The notes under the pieces are model-generated. The model made no database searches and was not told the origin of the DNA. It saw only the letters and a program-made list of their open reading frames with translations. The position numbers and the translations under genes were made by a program. A stretch of 64,000 nucleotides of DNA from Triops longicaudatus (Eukaryota > Arthropoda > Branchiopoda > Notostraca > Triopsidae): contig JAGQDJ010000618.1 in the NCBI GenBank assembly GCA_022885665.1, positions 1-64,000 on the forward strand, given 5' to 3'. Shown here in pieces: positions 36,601-49,419 of this stretch; within the stretch, counting starts at the first letter, position 1; each line of letters begins with the position of its first letter.

Positions 36601-39600
36601 ATGAAGAGAAGGTAAAAAAAACGCTAGCGAAAGACAATGAAGTTAATGATAAGAAAAAAACTTTTTAAAATTACAGAACAAAAGTGCGTACTAAAGTACG
36701 TAAACAAATGCAAAAAAAGTAAAAAAATAAATAAATTAAAAAAAAAAACGAAGAACAAACATCCTGGATTAAAGGCAGCCTTGTCTATATTAGATATTTA
36801 CCCAGCATCCATGATAATTTCTTGTCGGAATTTATTCAAAGCCTTGAAAACTTCTCTTCCCGTCCCTTTCTTCAAAGCTCCTAGCAATTTAACCGCATGC
36901 TGACGCAAAACGGGATCTGTGGCTGTGAGTGCTGCTATTGCGTGAACTAAAACCGGACTCTCACTCGGAGTCCAGGGCAAATTTTCCTCCTCAGCCAGCA
37001 AGTGCATGCTCAATTCAAATGCCCGCGCTTGCAACGAAGGCCCCACGACCTCTGTGTCCATAAGGTGTCCGCACCACAGCCAACTGAAGACAGCCAATTT
37101 CGCTTCGAAACTTCCCAAAGAGCCCTGTTAAACGCATCAATAAATAATATCAATAATACCCCAAAATACAAATAAACAAATTAAAACTTCTTGCTACGCC
37201 ACGAGAAGCACACAAAAATATGGTAATAATAATACAATAATATAATTAAATATTTCTGGTTGCAAATTTCGTTAAACTAACTACCATGAATAATTCCAAG
37301 CTCTTCTGGTAGACGATTTGTGATTGTCCGCTCCAGAGGCCTACAAGCTGGGTCATGATGCGCCAAGCATGCGATAACGGTTCAGGAGCTTCTAAATCCA
37401 TGAAAGACGGGATTGTCTCATCGGCTGGGCGCGTAAATTGCCACGTTTGCAAACTGGCGTGGAGTAACGCTTCGCTAGCGATCTTGCCTTCTCTGGCACT
37501 AAAGATTATAGACGGCGGCGAGCGATTGAAGAATAATTTGTCCACTTCGAGCTCATAATCATACGCTTCCTAGAACATTGAAAGAAAAAAGCTAGTAATT
37601 AAAAATAAATTGAAACACATTAAAAATAATTTTAAAAATATTTGTGTACAAGTGAAATACCTGTTTACAGTCTAATAAAGATTTTTTTTTGACACCAAGA
37701 GCTAACTTGCTAAAACGTATGTGTGTGTTAAGATACCATATACGTACATCAGTTAAGTGCGTGAGTTTTTGGAGTGCGGAGACCAATCGCGCAAACGCAG
37801 GCAAAGGTTCTTCGAGTAGTTTTATCGTCGGTGCGACAAAAAGCAAAACATACGGAGCCAACGTCATTGTTGGTTTTTCCAAGGCTTCCAACAAATACTG
37901 GACCGCATACTCCAACTCGCACGCATGGCGAGTGACCAGAGACAACGAAAAGACCTGTCTCTCCGCTTGCACAAGAAGTTCGAACTTCACCAGACCTATA
38001 AATGTAATAAATTTGAGTTCACTTTTCATTCCTCAAACTAAACGTTCCGCAAAAATTTCTGTCAAATTTATTCACAACGTTAAAATTCGAAAACTAATTC
38101 TAATGAAACAAACCTTAGAAATAAGGTAAAGATTTCTAGCTAGTAAATCAATACAGTTAGTTCCGAATTTTAAGTAAAGACGGCAAATTTTCTGAAGTTA
38201 AACGTAAGAACAAAATATATGCCAGAAGAAAATGCAAACCCTCGGCTAAACGTCGCAAAAGCGGACTCATCAACACCATCCAGGACGCAACGATGTCGGA
38301 AAGCAAACTCAATTCTTCGTTCTCAAGGACAATAAGGAAAGGCAGCACATTCACGACGATTTGAGCACGTTCTTCGACGCTAAACAAATATTCAGCCTTC
38401 CGGTCGCCGAGTATTTTCACTACTAAGCGACGAGCCTAAGTCGGAAGAAACAAAAACGCAATGGATTTCGGATAATTCAAAAGTTTGTTCTCCTTCATTC
38501 TGACGAAAACCTCACGGAATATTACCGAAAACGCTATTTTTTTTTAATTAATTTGTTTGAAATTGTAAGTTGAACTATTCAGAAATTTGCTGTAAAAAAA
38601 TACTGAAATATAATTAACGGTTTTCGTGAAATCATCTCAAAATGCGCCATTTCTAAGGTACTCCAAAGAGAGTTTGGTAATGGGCTTAATTTATTTACAT
38701 CGAGCCAGTCCTTCCATGATCCAGTCTGATTTAACGATTTTAGCAAGCACGCCACACGACGCCGTGGTGGCAGATTAGGGAGTAATCGGTCGCCGAGCTT
38801 CAAAACGGACATAACAATTTCTGGTTCCCCGTCTTCGAGACGATCCGCTAACGCTGCTTGCCATGATTCTCCAACAGAGCTCTAGAAAACCATAAATTGG
38901 TAAATAAGCCATATCCATAAATTGCTCAAGAATTACTCCGTGATTCTTCACATGTTCCACCAAAAGCTTGATAGCTTCCAAACGCGTATCTTTCCGGTAA
39001 TGGTTCAACCGCAGGAACGTTTCTAAATTGTCTTGGTCCAATGCCAAGGCGTGGAAACCGAGTAAATTCTTGACTTTGTCGGCCAGAGTTTTACAATTCC
39101 CCTTTTTCGAGACTTCAGCCAGTGCTAAATGCAACGCATTCTCAAAAACATCCGGATATTGTCGTTCAAATTGTTCGAGTGCCTTTTTTGCTTCGGTTTC
39201 AAGCTCGGGAGCCACTTTGGTCTTTTCAAAGGCTCGAAACAAGCCCATGATGAAATGCCTAGAAAAAGTTGCATTAAAATTACAGAACAAATTAAAATAT
39301 CCTTTATATTAATTACTGAATGATGGTTCGGGCGTCATCCAACGCAAAACGCAACTCTAATAGCTTGGAAACCAAGGTTGAACACTCAATTTGGTGCAAG
39401 CGAGGCACCAGCGTGTTCATCAACGGAGCCACTAATGGTCCTACGCGGTAAGCAGTCGCCAAAACCGCTAATGAAGGCACAAATGCGTCCATTTTCAATA
39501 AAATATCCAAAAATGCGTTCGATACAGTCAACAGAGACGTCTTCTGCGTTTCGTATAACACTAGCAGCAGCGTCACACTCTCCATTGGCAACGTGGGATT

Positions 39601-41074
39601 CTAAACACACAAAAAAATGAGAACATGAACAAAAACTCACACAAATATTCTGTAAAAAATATGGCTGCTTATTAAACAGAAATTTTAATAAAAACAAACA
39701 AATAACTAACACACGGGAATTGTTAAACTCGAAAATACAAATTCAGTAACGAAAATTGGTTCACTTTCAAGAAAAATCGAAAAAAAAACTCGATAAAGGC
39801 GTCTCGGAGTGGCAAAAAAACTATTTAAGACGATGAATCGGCAAAATTTCGCGGTTAAGCAACCGTAAATGAGTTCTATGTCGTTGTTTGAGAGTAAACA
39901 TGGTAATAAATCGTTTAAGACGGAAAATGCATCTTTTTACGTTACTTGAGCAGTCTTGGCAAGGATTTCATTCAAAATGGCGGGACTTAGCGTGCTTTTG
40001 CGGGCTAACTGGGCGATGATCATGTAAGTTCCGGCCAAATAGTCTACTACGTCGGATCGCAAGCCTTTCAGAAGCGAAGGCAACAGAGTAGTCAAGTGGT
40101 TTTCCCGGATTTTGTCAGCATGCTCCAACGCTCCAATTACTGCTGTGGTGTAAAACGCTATAACAGGATGCAAGGGAGCTTTACTGGCGCTGTGAACCTA
40201 CAAAGAACCAAATCAAGTTTATTCTTTTCTTTTGCATCCTGTTTCATTGCAAAACAAGAGATTAAAGTGTTCTAAGTGAAATAAAGGGAAAATTTTAAGA
40301 TTTACTTTAAGGGATTTGGTGACCAGTTGGCAAATAAAGTTCAGAAACGCGCTATCTTTGGCCGCGTGGTTGTAGAGCGCGTTTTTGGGAAGAGGAACGC
40401 CTCCTTTTTGCAAAGGAAACAACCAGTGCCATTGATGAGTCGTTTCGCTAATTTTGAGCAATTGCAACGCTCGCACGAAAATGTTCGTGTCGTGGTAGGG
40501 CAGGATGCACGCTAGCCATTCGTTTTCGTTAAACTTATGGACGTGGTACCTATAATCAAGCATTAATAAGACATTACCGAAGAAAATCATATGAAAATGC
40601 GTGTTTTACCTATGAACGAGCCATTCCAAAGCCTTTTGCGTAGGACGCAACGGAAAATAGGGCGAAGCAAGGATCAGAAACTTGCTGATCTTGCCGTCGA
40701 GATCTTTATTGGCTTTAGCATCGAGTACGGCGCGTTCTACAGTCTTGGACTCTTCTGAAAAAAGACTCTCTTCGAATTCTTGGAAGCAATTGTTAATTTC
40801 CTTTAATTCATCCAAGCCGCTTTTGCCTGGAACACGGGAAAAAATGACTCAGTTAAGTAAAAATGGTCATACAAATCAAGAGGCGTTTAACTAGCACCTT
40901 TTTCTGTAATTATAAAACGGGTTTTAACGTACCGATAGCGAAAACTGTATCTCGAGACAAACCGCTAGCATCTTTCGGGTCGAATAACAAGGAAGGTTTG
41001 GTTTTATCTTCAACAAGTAAGCTTGTCTGTGCGGTGCTAAGTTTCTTCAACTGCCTGGCTAAAGAAGTAGCCAT
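30675..41074 (-). CDS. HEATR1: HEAT repeat-containing protein 1 (UTP10 homologue)
   Basis: HEATR1/UTP10 is a very large alpha-solenoid of the small-subunit processome, needed in the nucleolus for rRNA transcription and 18S pre-rRNA processing. The start is ATG at 41074 (MATSLARQLKKL), followed by LLFDPKDASGLSRDTVFAIG, matching the human N-terminus. Next come ALEWLVHR, LACILPYHDTNIFVRALQLL and LFPLQKGGVPL. More than 20 exons follow leftwards, each rich in leucine-repeat HEAT helices, with acidic/lysine stretches (for example EDEDEEDRSVELVFPDEE near 31440 and DEDEETNGPVAKKKSKD near 31950). The C-terminal exon ends VRLAALAALGKLVAKLGEDY, PLLPEAIPFLAELLED, then GEPLQKYF-stop, as in the family. All exons seen are open, and the span agrees with a protein near 2000 residues. 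Introns are AT-rich with (AAATA)n tracts. The gene is divergent from ADIPOR. Confidence 0.95.
32406..32600. repeat. AAATAAATA-type low-complexity tract in a HEATR1 intron
   Basis: The intron is dominated by degenerate AAATAAA/AATAAATA units. Similar tracts lie at 27641-27860 (as TTTATTT) and 33755-33830. A homopolymer A tract lies at about 32889-32906. Confidence 0.7.
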
Positions 41075-41549
41075 GGCTTACCAATACAATTTTTACTTTG
41101 TTTAAACACTACAAATTCCACGTTTGTATTGCACTTGGAAACACGTGCGAGTTTAGCTCTGTATATTCTCCAAGGCTCAGCAGATGGCAGCTGCGATAAA
41201 TTTATCTCCCGGACAGGATTGCGGAATGGGTCACCGTTCGTCTACGTTGTTACTCGCCATTGCCAATATCTGTCCTCTACCGTAGCGAACCAAAGTCCAG
41301 ACTAAAGTTGGCAAGGGACAGAAAATTGCATTCCACGAAATACTGCCCCCTGAGTCAGACGCAAATAGATTAAATAAAAAAGAAAGCAACCAAAACAGTG
41401 CATTTCTCGAGTTCCTTTCGCTAACCTGAAGAAACACACAACTACAAAAGGACTCTTATGTTGAAGAACTATATATTTTGTCTAATAAACAAGCTTGTGT
41501 TACTGAAATAAGTAATTATTTTCAGTCTTGATTTCTTGTTTCGTTGGTT
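41075..41549. promoter_or_regulatory. Divergent intergenic region, HEATR1 (-) and ADIPOR (+)
   Basis: These 475 bp separate two start codons facing away from each other and so must hold both promoters. A TTTTCAGTCTTG at about 41519-41530 could be a TCAGTC initiator for ADIPOR or a splice acceptor. CAGATGGCAGCTGCG at about 41180-41194 holds an E-box (CAGCTG). Confidence 0.45.
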
Positions 41550-43887
41550 ATGTCGTCCCTGGTCAGTACTGCCCAGGAGAATCTTGAACCTGAAGCCGAT
41601 CTTGTGGTAGTCTATCACCAAGCGTCAGATGGGGGAGAGGATGGCATTATCCAAGTGCAAATCCCAATCGTTGAGCCACTGCCTCCCAGTTTAGAACGCG
41701 AAATTGATCAACATATCCAAGAAGCCTTAGCACCAGAAGATTCTCTCGATTTGGACACTGCAGACGTCATACCTCAGTTACCGGAGTTAGAAACTCTCCT
41801 TGTGAAACCTAAGAAACGAGTATAACTTCCTCCATATATCTTCTTAAAAAACTGTCAACTTAACGCAACTTCCTTAAATCAAAGGTTCTCAATTAAGAAA
41901 TAACTTCAAATTGGGTAAAATCATTCATGGGAAAAATTAGTAGGAGTTCATTCAGGCGTTAGAAACCGTAAAGTTTGATTATAAAAATTTATCGTAATAT
42001 AAAGATATTCCCACAAATTTAAAAGCGCTGTTTTTCCTTATGGAGTCTGATATTAGCTTCGTGAGGCGTAATTTTAGATATTTAGCGTAGGGAGTAGAAT
42101 AACTATTTTAGGAAAATGAATAAGAAAGAACTGAGCTTCTTTAAAATTAAGTCTTCTAGGTTTTTCTTGAATAAAAAGCTTTGTCGTATCCGTTTTAATT
42201 CAACTAAAAGTAATCGTTTTGGTTTTTTTAAGGTGTGTATCGCCAAAAGTCCCAGCAAAGACAGTTCGTTGGCAGAATGCGACGAAGACGACGAAGAAGG
42301 ATCGCAAACGGATCAGAGCGTGGATGCCTTGCAAGTACCGGGCATTGAGGGCGTGGAAGGCACCGAGGAATCCGACTTTGATCTGATGGCGTTAGCCTTA
42401 GGCGCTGCTCATTATACTGAAGAGTTCTTAAAGCGAACTTGGGTCAAGATCTCGTGGAGCGTTTCGCATTTCCATGCCCTGCCGCGTTGGCTCCAAGACA
42501 ATGACTTCATATTCCAAGGGTACCGCCCCCCTCTCCCTTCCTTCTGGCAGTGCTTGACCAGCATTTTCAGCATCCATACCGAAACAGGCAACATATGGAC
42601 ACACATGTTAGGTACTTCTACCTAAATCCTTCTTCTATGTTATAAAACAAAAACACATTTCAAACAACACAAATGAAAGAAAACTTACGTTCGTAAGCAC
42701 TTTTTGTGCCCTTTTCTTTTTAATATGAGTCCGGTGAACTAAAAGATAAAGTAGATAACAGTACGTCATTTTTAACAATTAAAATATGTATTCATTTTAT
42801 TATTTCAGGTTGTATCGCATTTTTGGGTTGTGCGTCGTTCTTTCTGTCGAGTCCTGAACCGGAAATACGAGGCGAAGACAAAATGGTCTTTTCAGCGTTC
42901 TTCACTGGCGCTGTGTTATGTTTAGGCTTGTCTACCTGTTTCCATACCTTTCTTTGCCATTCCGAGTGGGCGGGGAAACTATTTTCCAAGTAAATTTTTC
43001 AACAGTTGGGAAAATCGAATAATTTTTCGAAATATTTATGACTTTTTTTATAAATGAAAATAATCTATGGAAATACCCTGGTTAGGTTGGATTACGTGGG
43101 AATAGCGATGCTTATCATGGGATCCTTCGTACCTTGGCTTTACTACAGCTTTTACTGTCATCCACTGCCTCGACTTATCTATTTAGTTTGCGTGACGGTT
43201 CTCGGCCTTACATCCATTATCGTTTCCTTGTGGCCGCGGTTCGGAGAACCCAAGCTCCGCCCACTGCGAGCAGGTGAAGACTTTGGGGGCCTTTTCTCGC
43301 ATTCTGAGATTAACTCTTCCCTTTGATTATGATTTTATTGTTATTGCTGTAATGTTATTACTGTTATATTTATTTTGCGTATTTTTTTCCTTTTTTAGAT
43401 TTTGTCAAATAAGTATTTTTGTGTATAGCAGCTATACTTATTTATTCATCGTTACTTAATTATTGCTTTTTAATTAGGAGTTTTTATGAGTTTCGGATTG
43501 AGTGGAATCGTACCTGCTATTCACTATTCCTTGGCTGCTGGTTGGATGCAGGCACTAGCCCAAGCATCGATGGGCTGGCTTATTTTAATGGGATTGTTGT
43601 ACGTCGTGGGCACCATGTTTTATGCCTTGAGGGTGCCCGAACGCTTTTTCCCAGGCAAATTCGACATTTGGGTGAGTACGAACTTGCGTTAGGAGTGCTT
43701 CTTAACTCCAAAATCTTCGAAACAGTATACTGATGTTTTTTTTTTTCCGCAGTTTCACAGCCATCAGATCTTCCACGTGTTCGTTGTAGCGGCAGCGTTC
43801 GTTCACTACCACGGGATTACGGAGATGGCTATGTACCGGATGATAAACGGGGAATGCTCAGTGGAGGAGAATATGCCATGGTCTTGA
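41550..43887 (+). CDS. ADIPOR: Adiponectin receptor (PAQR family, seven-TM)
   Basis: PAQR receptors of this type are membrane ceramidase-like proteins that in animals affect lipid and glucose handling and membrane fluidity. Seven exons join in phase: 41550-41819, 42233-42611, 42809-42989, 43086-43273, 43478-43671, 43753-43887 and no further, that is six coding exons in all. The long acidic cytosolic N-terminus (MSSLVSTAQENLEPEAD... and CDEDDEEGSQTDQ) leads to AHYTEEFLKRTW, LPRWLQDNDFIFQGYRPPLP and SIHTETGNIWTHMLG, the family hallmark before TM1. Zinc ligands are visible: the histidine in STCFHTFLCHSEW and the pair in FHSHQIFHVFVVAAAFVHYH. KLRPLRAGVFMSFGLSG and the seven hydrophobic segments are present. 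The end is EENMPWS. The last exon starts FHSHQIFH directly after KFDIW. Length is about 448 residues. Confidence 0.95.
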
Positions 43888-44217
43888 CAAACTTTCAAAC
43901 AAGAAATAGGGATCTACTAAAAATGGTGTACTGTACATAGAGCAGGTTCATGTAAAACTATAGTACTTACCATATGGTCAAGCGGGTTAGGGTTGACCAC
44001 CCCAACTTTCACCCCTCAATCGTGGTTAGAAAACTCTAAAGAATCTGTAAAGGTGTAAACTATATTACAATAAAACTCCCCTTAAAATACAAAACCAATG
44101 TTTTTTTTTTTTATTTTTACGCCTTTTGACATAATGTGTGTAATTTCCGATCATATTTCAGACAATTTCTCACATACATGAACATACCTGCTTTATCAAC
44201 TATATTTTTCTTACCAG

Positions 44218-44227
44218 ATGGCGCCAT
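44218..44227. promoter_or_regulatory. ATGGCGCCAT palindrome just upstream of the next gene
   Basis: The 10-base perfect palindrome ATGGCGCCAT lies 43 bases upstream of the ATG at 44270. It contains two opposed GCCAT cores of the YY1/Pho type, which often lie at transcription starts. Function is inferred only. Confidence 0.3.
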
Positions 44228-44269
44228 TGGCTTAAAAACAATGTGAGAAATTACGATCGCAAAATACAC

Positions 44270-44533
44270 ATGGCGAAAGCTCCTGTAGACTGGGAAAAAG
44301 CAGTGAGAGAATTGAAGCGTCTTAATCCATCATCGTCTCATTGCTCCGTTATTGCGGGAAATGCCACCGTTGAAGTACAAATCCACAATCTTAATTTGCT
44401 GTTTTTATTTTGTAGAGCAGTGAGGCACTAGTATGTTACGGTTACATGTTACTATCGGTTCTTCGGCCATTTCATTCCCATGCCAATAGCTGTCCGTTGC
44501 CCTAACAAGCGCAACGCAACCCGGACTGAATTT

Positions 44534-44575
<42 letters not shown>

Positions 44576-45620
44576 TCGCCGTTAGGAAAAGTGTCCTGTT
44601 CCGAAAAACTGAGCTACGACTTTATAAAAAAAGAGTATAGGAAGCACCTGTATTGCGTGACGTCTGATAACTTGGTAGTGTTTCAGCGCTAAATGACCTG
44701 GTTTATAGCAACATGGGCTGCTTCCAATGCTCGTTTTTTTTTCTTGATACAAATTTCCATAAATTGTAAATCAAGGATAAAACTATAAATAGTCACAAAT
44801 CGAACTGACCTATGGTACGTAGTGAATTATAGTAGTGTTCTTTTCTTTACAGGACCTACAGGAAGAATGCTTACGGTTAGCGACCTTTTCGAAACGGCAA
44901 TTGTCGAGAAATCCTTGGTTACAATACCAGCCAACGCATTTGTGGACCGAGTATTTGCTCAGCGACACTGTAACGGATCTTTTCTCCGATTATGCGACGT
45001 TATCCACCGTTTCTGATGAGCATCTCCTTTCTTTGAGCAAATTAATGCTAAAAAATTTGCCTTCGTGCCAGAAAACACGCCCATTCAAACTAATACTGCC
45101 CGAACTCTTGGAAAGAAACTTGGATTGGTCCCAGTTCGCACAAGATCTTATAGAAATCATCCTAAAAGACCCTGAAATTGGTATTGAGCCCAAAATAATT
45201 GAATCCATCGTAAAAAGATACCCATCAATTGTAGAACATTATTTATTAAGCTTCCAGTGGCAATTTCCCAAAGTATCACCGAGTTTTTCTCATTTGTTGT
45301 CATCTAGTCCTTTTCTTCTCGAGAAAACTTGTCTATGGTTAAGGGAACAGTATTTGAAAAACCTTGAGAACGAAGCCGTAACTCAATTTGTGTCTTCGTT
45401 CTTCTTGAAAATGCGATCAACGAATTCCTTAAGCTTCTTATACCCAATCGAAGCTCAGCCGCTTATTCTGTATGCAGATCTCGCATCGGTGATGCCACCA
45501 CGTCTTCGAGAAGCTGAGGAAAAACTAATTCTCCGTGAATTTCTAAAACTGGGGCAAAACGATGCTCGAGTTTTCCTACTCCACTTTCCTGAATTAAGTA
45601 ATTTAATTCCAGTGTGGTAG
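44270..45620 (+). CDS. Hypothetical all-helical protein, family not recognised
   Basis: Two exons join at phase 0: 44270-44374 (35 codons, MAKAPVDWEKAVRELKRLNP...) and 44853-45620 (255 residues to TAG), for 290 residues. The acceptor TTCTTTACAG is strong and the donor is GTACAAAT. The protein is rich in L, E and S. It looks like a chain of amphipathic helices in pairs, of the HEAT/ARM type, for example LILPELLERNLDWSQFAQDL, IIESIVKRYPSIVEHYLLSF and LREAEEKLILREFLKL, ending HFPELSNLIPVW. I see no signal peptide, membrane segment or catalytic motif. I do not recognise the family; a DNA-repair or scaffold subunit is possible but unsupported. The 478 bp intron holds a (GA)n tract. The second exon is too long and too protein-like to be chance. 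Confidence 0.75.
44537..44571. repeat. (AG)n microsatellite
   Basis: About 17 uninterrupted AG units lie in the intron of the hypothetical helical protein gene. Confidence 0.95.
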
Positions 45621-45811
45621 TACCACCGAATGAATATGTATATATATTTCGTTTATACATTGCTATTTGTTGTTTGCTTTATTAAATTGAATAAGAAAAT
45701 AAGCCGCAAAATAATGATCTGTCAAAAAGAACAAAATAACGATCGCTTGTGATAAATATATACTGTATCAATTAAAAGTGAATTTATAGAACTAAGGGAC
45801 CTATTCAATGA

Positions 45812-46126
45812 AAATTCGACGATACCGTTAGTTGCAAACCAGTTGTTATTATTGCTCCCAGAGAAGGGGCTCGTTTACAAGCGGAGGGTAAAAGCCGGGA
45901 TAAACAAAACAAAGTCAAACAACCAGTACTAGAGTATCAACAAGGTAATAATTCTTCAAATTGTTCCTGGGTTCCTATACGAGCTAGCCACAATTGTCTG
46001 AAGTTGATTGGTGGGCCGACGACTTGCAACGGTACTTGGTTGTTCCCATGTACTCTATACAATCTGGGTTGCAGGACGGGTTGCCTTGATCCATATGCGA
46101 TAGAAGTGGGCAACTGTTTTCAATAA
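45812..46126 (+). other. Open frame without a start codon, cysteine-containing, unassigned
   Basis: The frame is open for 104 codons between a TGA at 45809 and a TAA at 46124, with no ATG at its head. The first part reads SCKPVVIIAPREGARLQAEG then a K/Q-rich stretch. The second has seven more cysteines (NCSW, NCLK, TTCNG, FPCTL, GCRTGC, NCFQ). A donor-like CAAG-GTAATA lies at 45941-45950 and an acceptor-like GTTAG before SCKPV, so the first part could be an internal exon. The minus strand of the same region also has an open frame (45984-46253). I cannot tell which, if either, is real. Confidence 0.25.
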
Positions 46127-46614
46127 GTAGCTCTAGTACATATGCTACGTGACAAAATCTACCGTATGAACAATAATGAGAAAAAATTGCAAAGTACAGA
46201 CGTAAAAGAAAATTCAACTTCCTTAAAACGGATGTCGAATGAATGCGAATCACGAAAATTTGAATTTTCTTTTACCTCAGTAAATAGTAATAATAGTCGA
46301 ATAAAGTTAACAAAGTTGACGTCCCGGTATGATCCCTCCTCGACTTTCTACAATTTTAAGTAGAGGATTAAAGAATTCCACATTAATCATTACGATAATC
46401 TTGTATTTAGCCACAAAAATACCTTTCAGTCTAAATTTACAAAACCGCAGCCACGGGAATCACAAAATATCTTACTTAACCACAAATTAAAACCCGTCAG
46501 CCACCATTGTAAGGGCAGCTTATGACTAAAACCGTATTTAAGATGCACTGAAGTTATACAACCGATACAGGCACGTTTCATTTCCTTTTCTCATTTCGAA
46601 TAGGAATTTTTTTA

Positions 46615-48437
46615 TCACACGTTCGCCAACGCAGGAATAATCTCACAGTAAATATCAATTCCTTTGAGGAACACATTCTCGTTGAGAAACTCATCATGGT
46701 CGTGCAACAGAACCGGGGTTCGATTCATCGGCGAGAATCCTAACGCTGGCAGTCCAAGCTTTAGTAGGAAAAAAAATTATTAATTCCTCCGTTTTCTCCC
46801 TAAATAATTAAATGCTTACCATTCGCAAAATCCGCGAATCTGTGGCACCAGAAAATATTTCCGGTTTAATGGTAATGTCCCTGTGCCGAAAAAAAAAGAG
46901 ATACCCATTATGAAAGCCATAAATCAATTTAAAAAATCAGCTGAAAATTAAAAAAAAAAAATTCGTAGAAGTTAAATAAGAATACTCTTACGCTTTTTTG
47001 CAAGCTCCGGAAAATGCGGACCAAAACGGGTCGTCTAACGAAATCGAGGTCAATTTTTGTTTGTCCGCTTTCTGGAGAAAAGTTAACGTGACGTCAGGAC
47101 CGACTTCCGCACACCATTTCCGTAACTGCTCTTCAAACTCGGGCAAACTCGTGTGTGGGTTAACACGAATGTCGAAGCACGCTGACAAATGTGACGGTAC
47201 CACGTTGAGCTGAACCCCACCCTAACAAATAGGTTTATTGAAAACTTTCTCCAATAAATCGATTTTCTGAATTGCTTTCATGTTTTCAAAACCGTTTTCT
47301 ACTATTTTTACCAGCCTTCAATAAGTCGGCAAAATACTTTAGAAACACACTGACATTTGAAAATATATTGTTAAAAAAACTAAAAATTATTAGTGTAACC
47401 AACAGGTGTGAACCTGCATCCAGTCTAGAAAAAAAATAAGTAAAAAGAAAAGATATCGTTCATGTAAACTTCCACAACATACTTCTAATTTGGTCATATT
47501 AACCGTCGTGACGTCACCCAAATCCAAACTGGGGTTACTAGCCAGTCGTTTCTTTTCTTGCTCTCTGAACTCAAGAAACTTGTTGATTACAAGACGCAGT
47601 TTCTCAGCGGCAGTGTCTTCGATAAATCGCGAGCCGTGGCCCGGATTGCCTGAACAGGTGACTTTGATCCCTATGAATACAACAAGATAGGGAGATAAAA
47701 CTTTGTTTCCACAATGCGATAATGAGTGAGATGGGAAGAATCTGTTTACACCACGGATAGCGCTCGCCATAAAAGACAGTAAAGACGTCGCTGGGACTGG
47801 CCAGTCCTTCGTCTAAAGCAAAACCAATATTCATGCGTTTGAATTCCTCCGTCTCAACAAAGAGTTCCATGCCCAATTTGCCACCAATCTCCTCATCAGG
47901 TACAAAAGACAAATGAATAGTGCGTTTGCACCGGACACCGGCTTCTTTGAGCTGCTTAATGGCACCCAAATACTGGATCCCAACGCATTTCATATCTTGT
48001 GCTCCTCGCGCGTAAATATTGCCTTGCTCGTCCTTATAAGCCGAGAATGGATCATGGGTCCAATGTTCCTGAAAGAAAAGCGATATATTCCGAGTCACGA
48101 ACTCCGAAAACTTTGTAAGAAACTAAGGAACGTACTGGAAAAACGGGTACGACGTCCGTGTGCGAATTGAGTAGGATGGACGGTAAATCGGGTTGCGTTC
48201 CTTCCCATGTGGCTAAAAAAACAGGCCTACCAGCGAAAGGTTCGACCACTCGGTGTGGTAAACCAATGTCGTCACAGACTTTCTGGAGAAATGCCACAGC
48301 TCCGGCTACGAATCAATAGTTGGAAAATTAATGATTTAATTTATTTAATTCAAGCATCATTTACTGTAATCAGGGTCCGGATGGACGGTTTTGATACGAA
48401 GGTAATCGCGAAAGATGGTTACGATGGGATGTTCCAT
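46615..48437 (-). CDS. ACY1: Aminoacylase-1 (N-acyl-L-amino-acid amidohydrolase, M20 family)
   Basis: ACY1 is a cytosolic zinc-dependent homodimer that frees amino acids from N-acetyl amino acids. The start is ATG at 48437 (MEHPIVTIFRDYLRIKTVHP), joined by a phase-1 intron to GAVAFLQKVCDDIGLPHRVV near 48300. The metal-site motifs are present: LLNSHTDVVPVFP (His, Asp), YARGAQDMKCVGIQYL (Asp), FVPDEEIGGKLGMELFV (Glu-Glu base and ligand) and ALDEGLASP. The dimerisation (lid) part has KVTCSGNPGHGSRFIEDTAA and GGVQLNVVPSHLSACFDIRV. The last exons give DITIKPEIFSGATDSRILRM, LPALGFSPMNRTPVLLHDHD (conserved catalytic-site histidines) and EFLNENVFLKGIDIYCEIIP, then ALANV-stop at 46615. Exons follow the order of the family with no breaks. 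The length is near the usual 400. Confidence 0.95.
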
Positions 48438-49419
48438 TTTTTAATTGTTTCAACACACGGAGTTGTAAGTACGGTTTTACGCCCACCCTACGTCACCTCT
48501 TCACAGCGATTGGCGTAACTTGACGTCTCCAGCGATGCATTATAGACTTCAATTAGACGGTAGTGCCATCTAGCCAAGACAAAGGATAATATGCGCTTTT
48601 GCATTAATTGAAGTGCGCTGTTTTCGAATTAATTCTAATTGAATTATGGAAACTATGCCAAAGATTCACAACGAGCTTCGATGATGAAGAATTTAAACCA
48701 GGAATATTTTTTTTAACAAATAATGCATAAAATGAAACTATACTGCACATAAATGCCACAGATCTGTCAAAAATAATGTGAACAGCGACTCAAGTCATTT
48801 ATGAAGAGAGCGAGAGATTGAGAACTCAATAGACAGCTATTTAAAATAATATAGAAATTGTGACAGTGATGAGCAACTTGTAATGAAGTGCGCACATGAC
48901 TGTCTACAAAATTACCGAGTTTTGGTTTTCCAGGTGAGTATTTATGTATTTTTTCTTCACAAGTTGCATTCTTCCTGACCTCCACGCTAGTCTCGGAAAA
49001 GCCTTAAGGTATCACACAGGAAAAGGGTCAGAGTTTTCTATGTAACTTTGAGCATCAAATTTGACTCATAAAAAAGGATGTGGCTGTGCTTTGACTTCCG
49101 ATAAGGAAAAATTGCTCAGTTTAATATCTCTATGGAAAAAAGTGGAGCCTCTAGCCACCACAGTTGTCTTTTAGTAGCGAAAACTCCTAAACACGAAAAA
49201 TGCGCTAAAAAATGTCACTCTTTCAGCTTCTTTTTATCACTGTAAGAAATAAATATTTATTTCGTTGCGTAATGGTATGTAGTTGAGGAGTAATAGGAGG
49301 CCAACTATTTCCAATAAAATCGTCAAAGTTACCCCATGTGTACATGATAATCCCGTTTGACGTACTTTTTCTAATTCGTGGTAATTTTCGACTTCTAATC
49401 AAGCTAATTTTTTACATAT

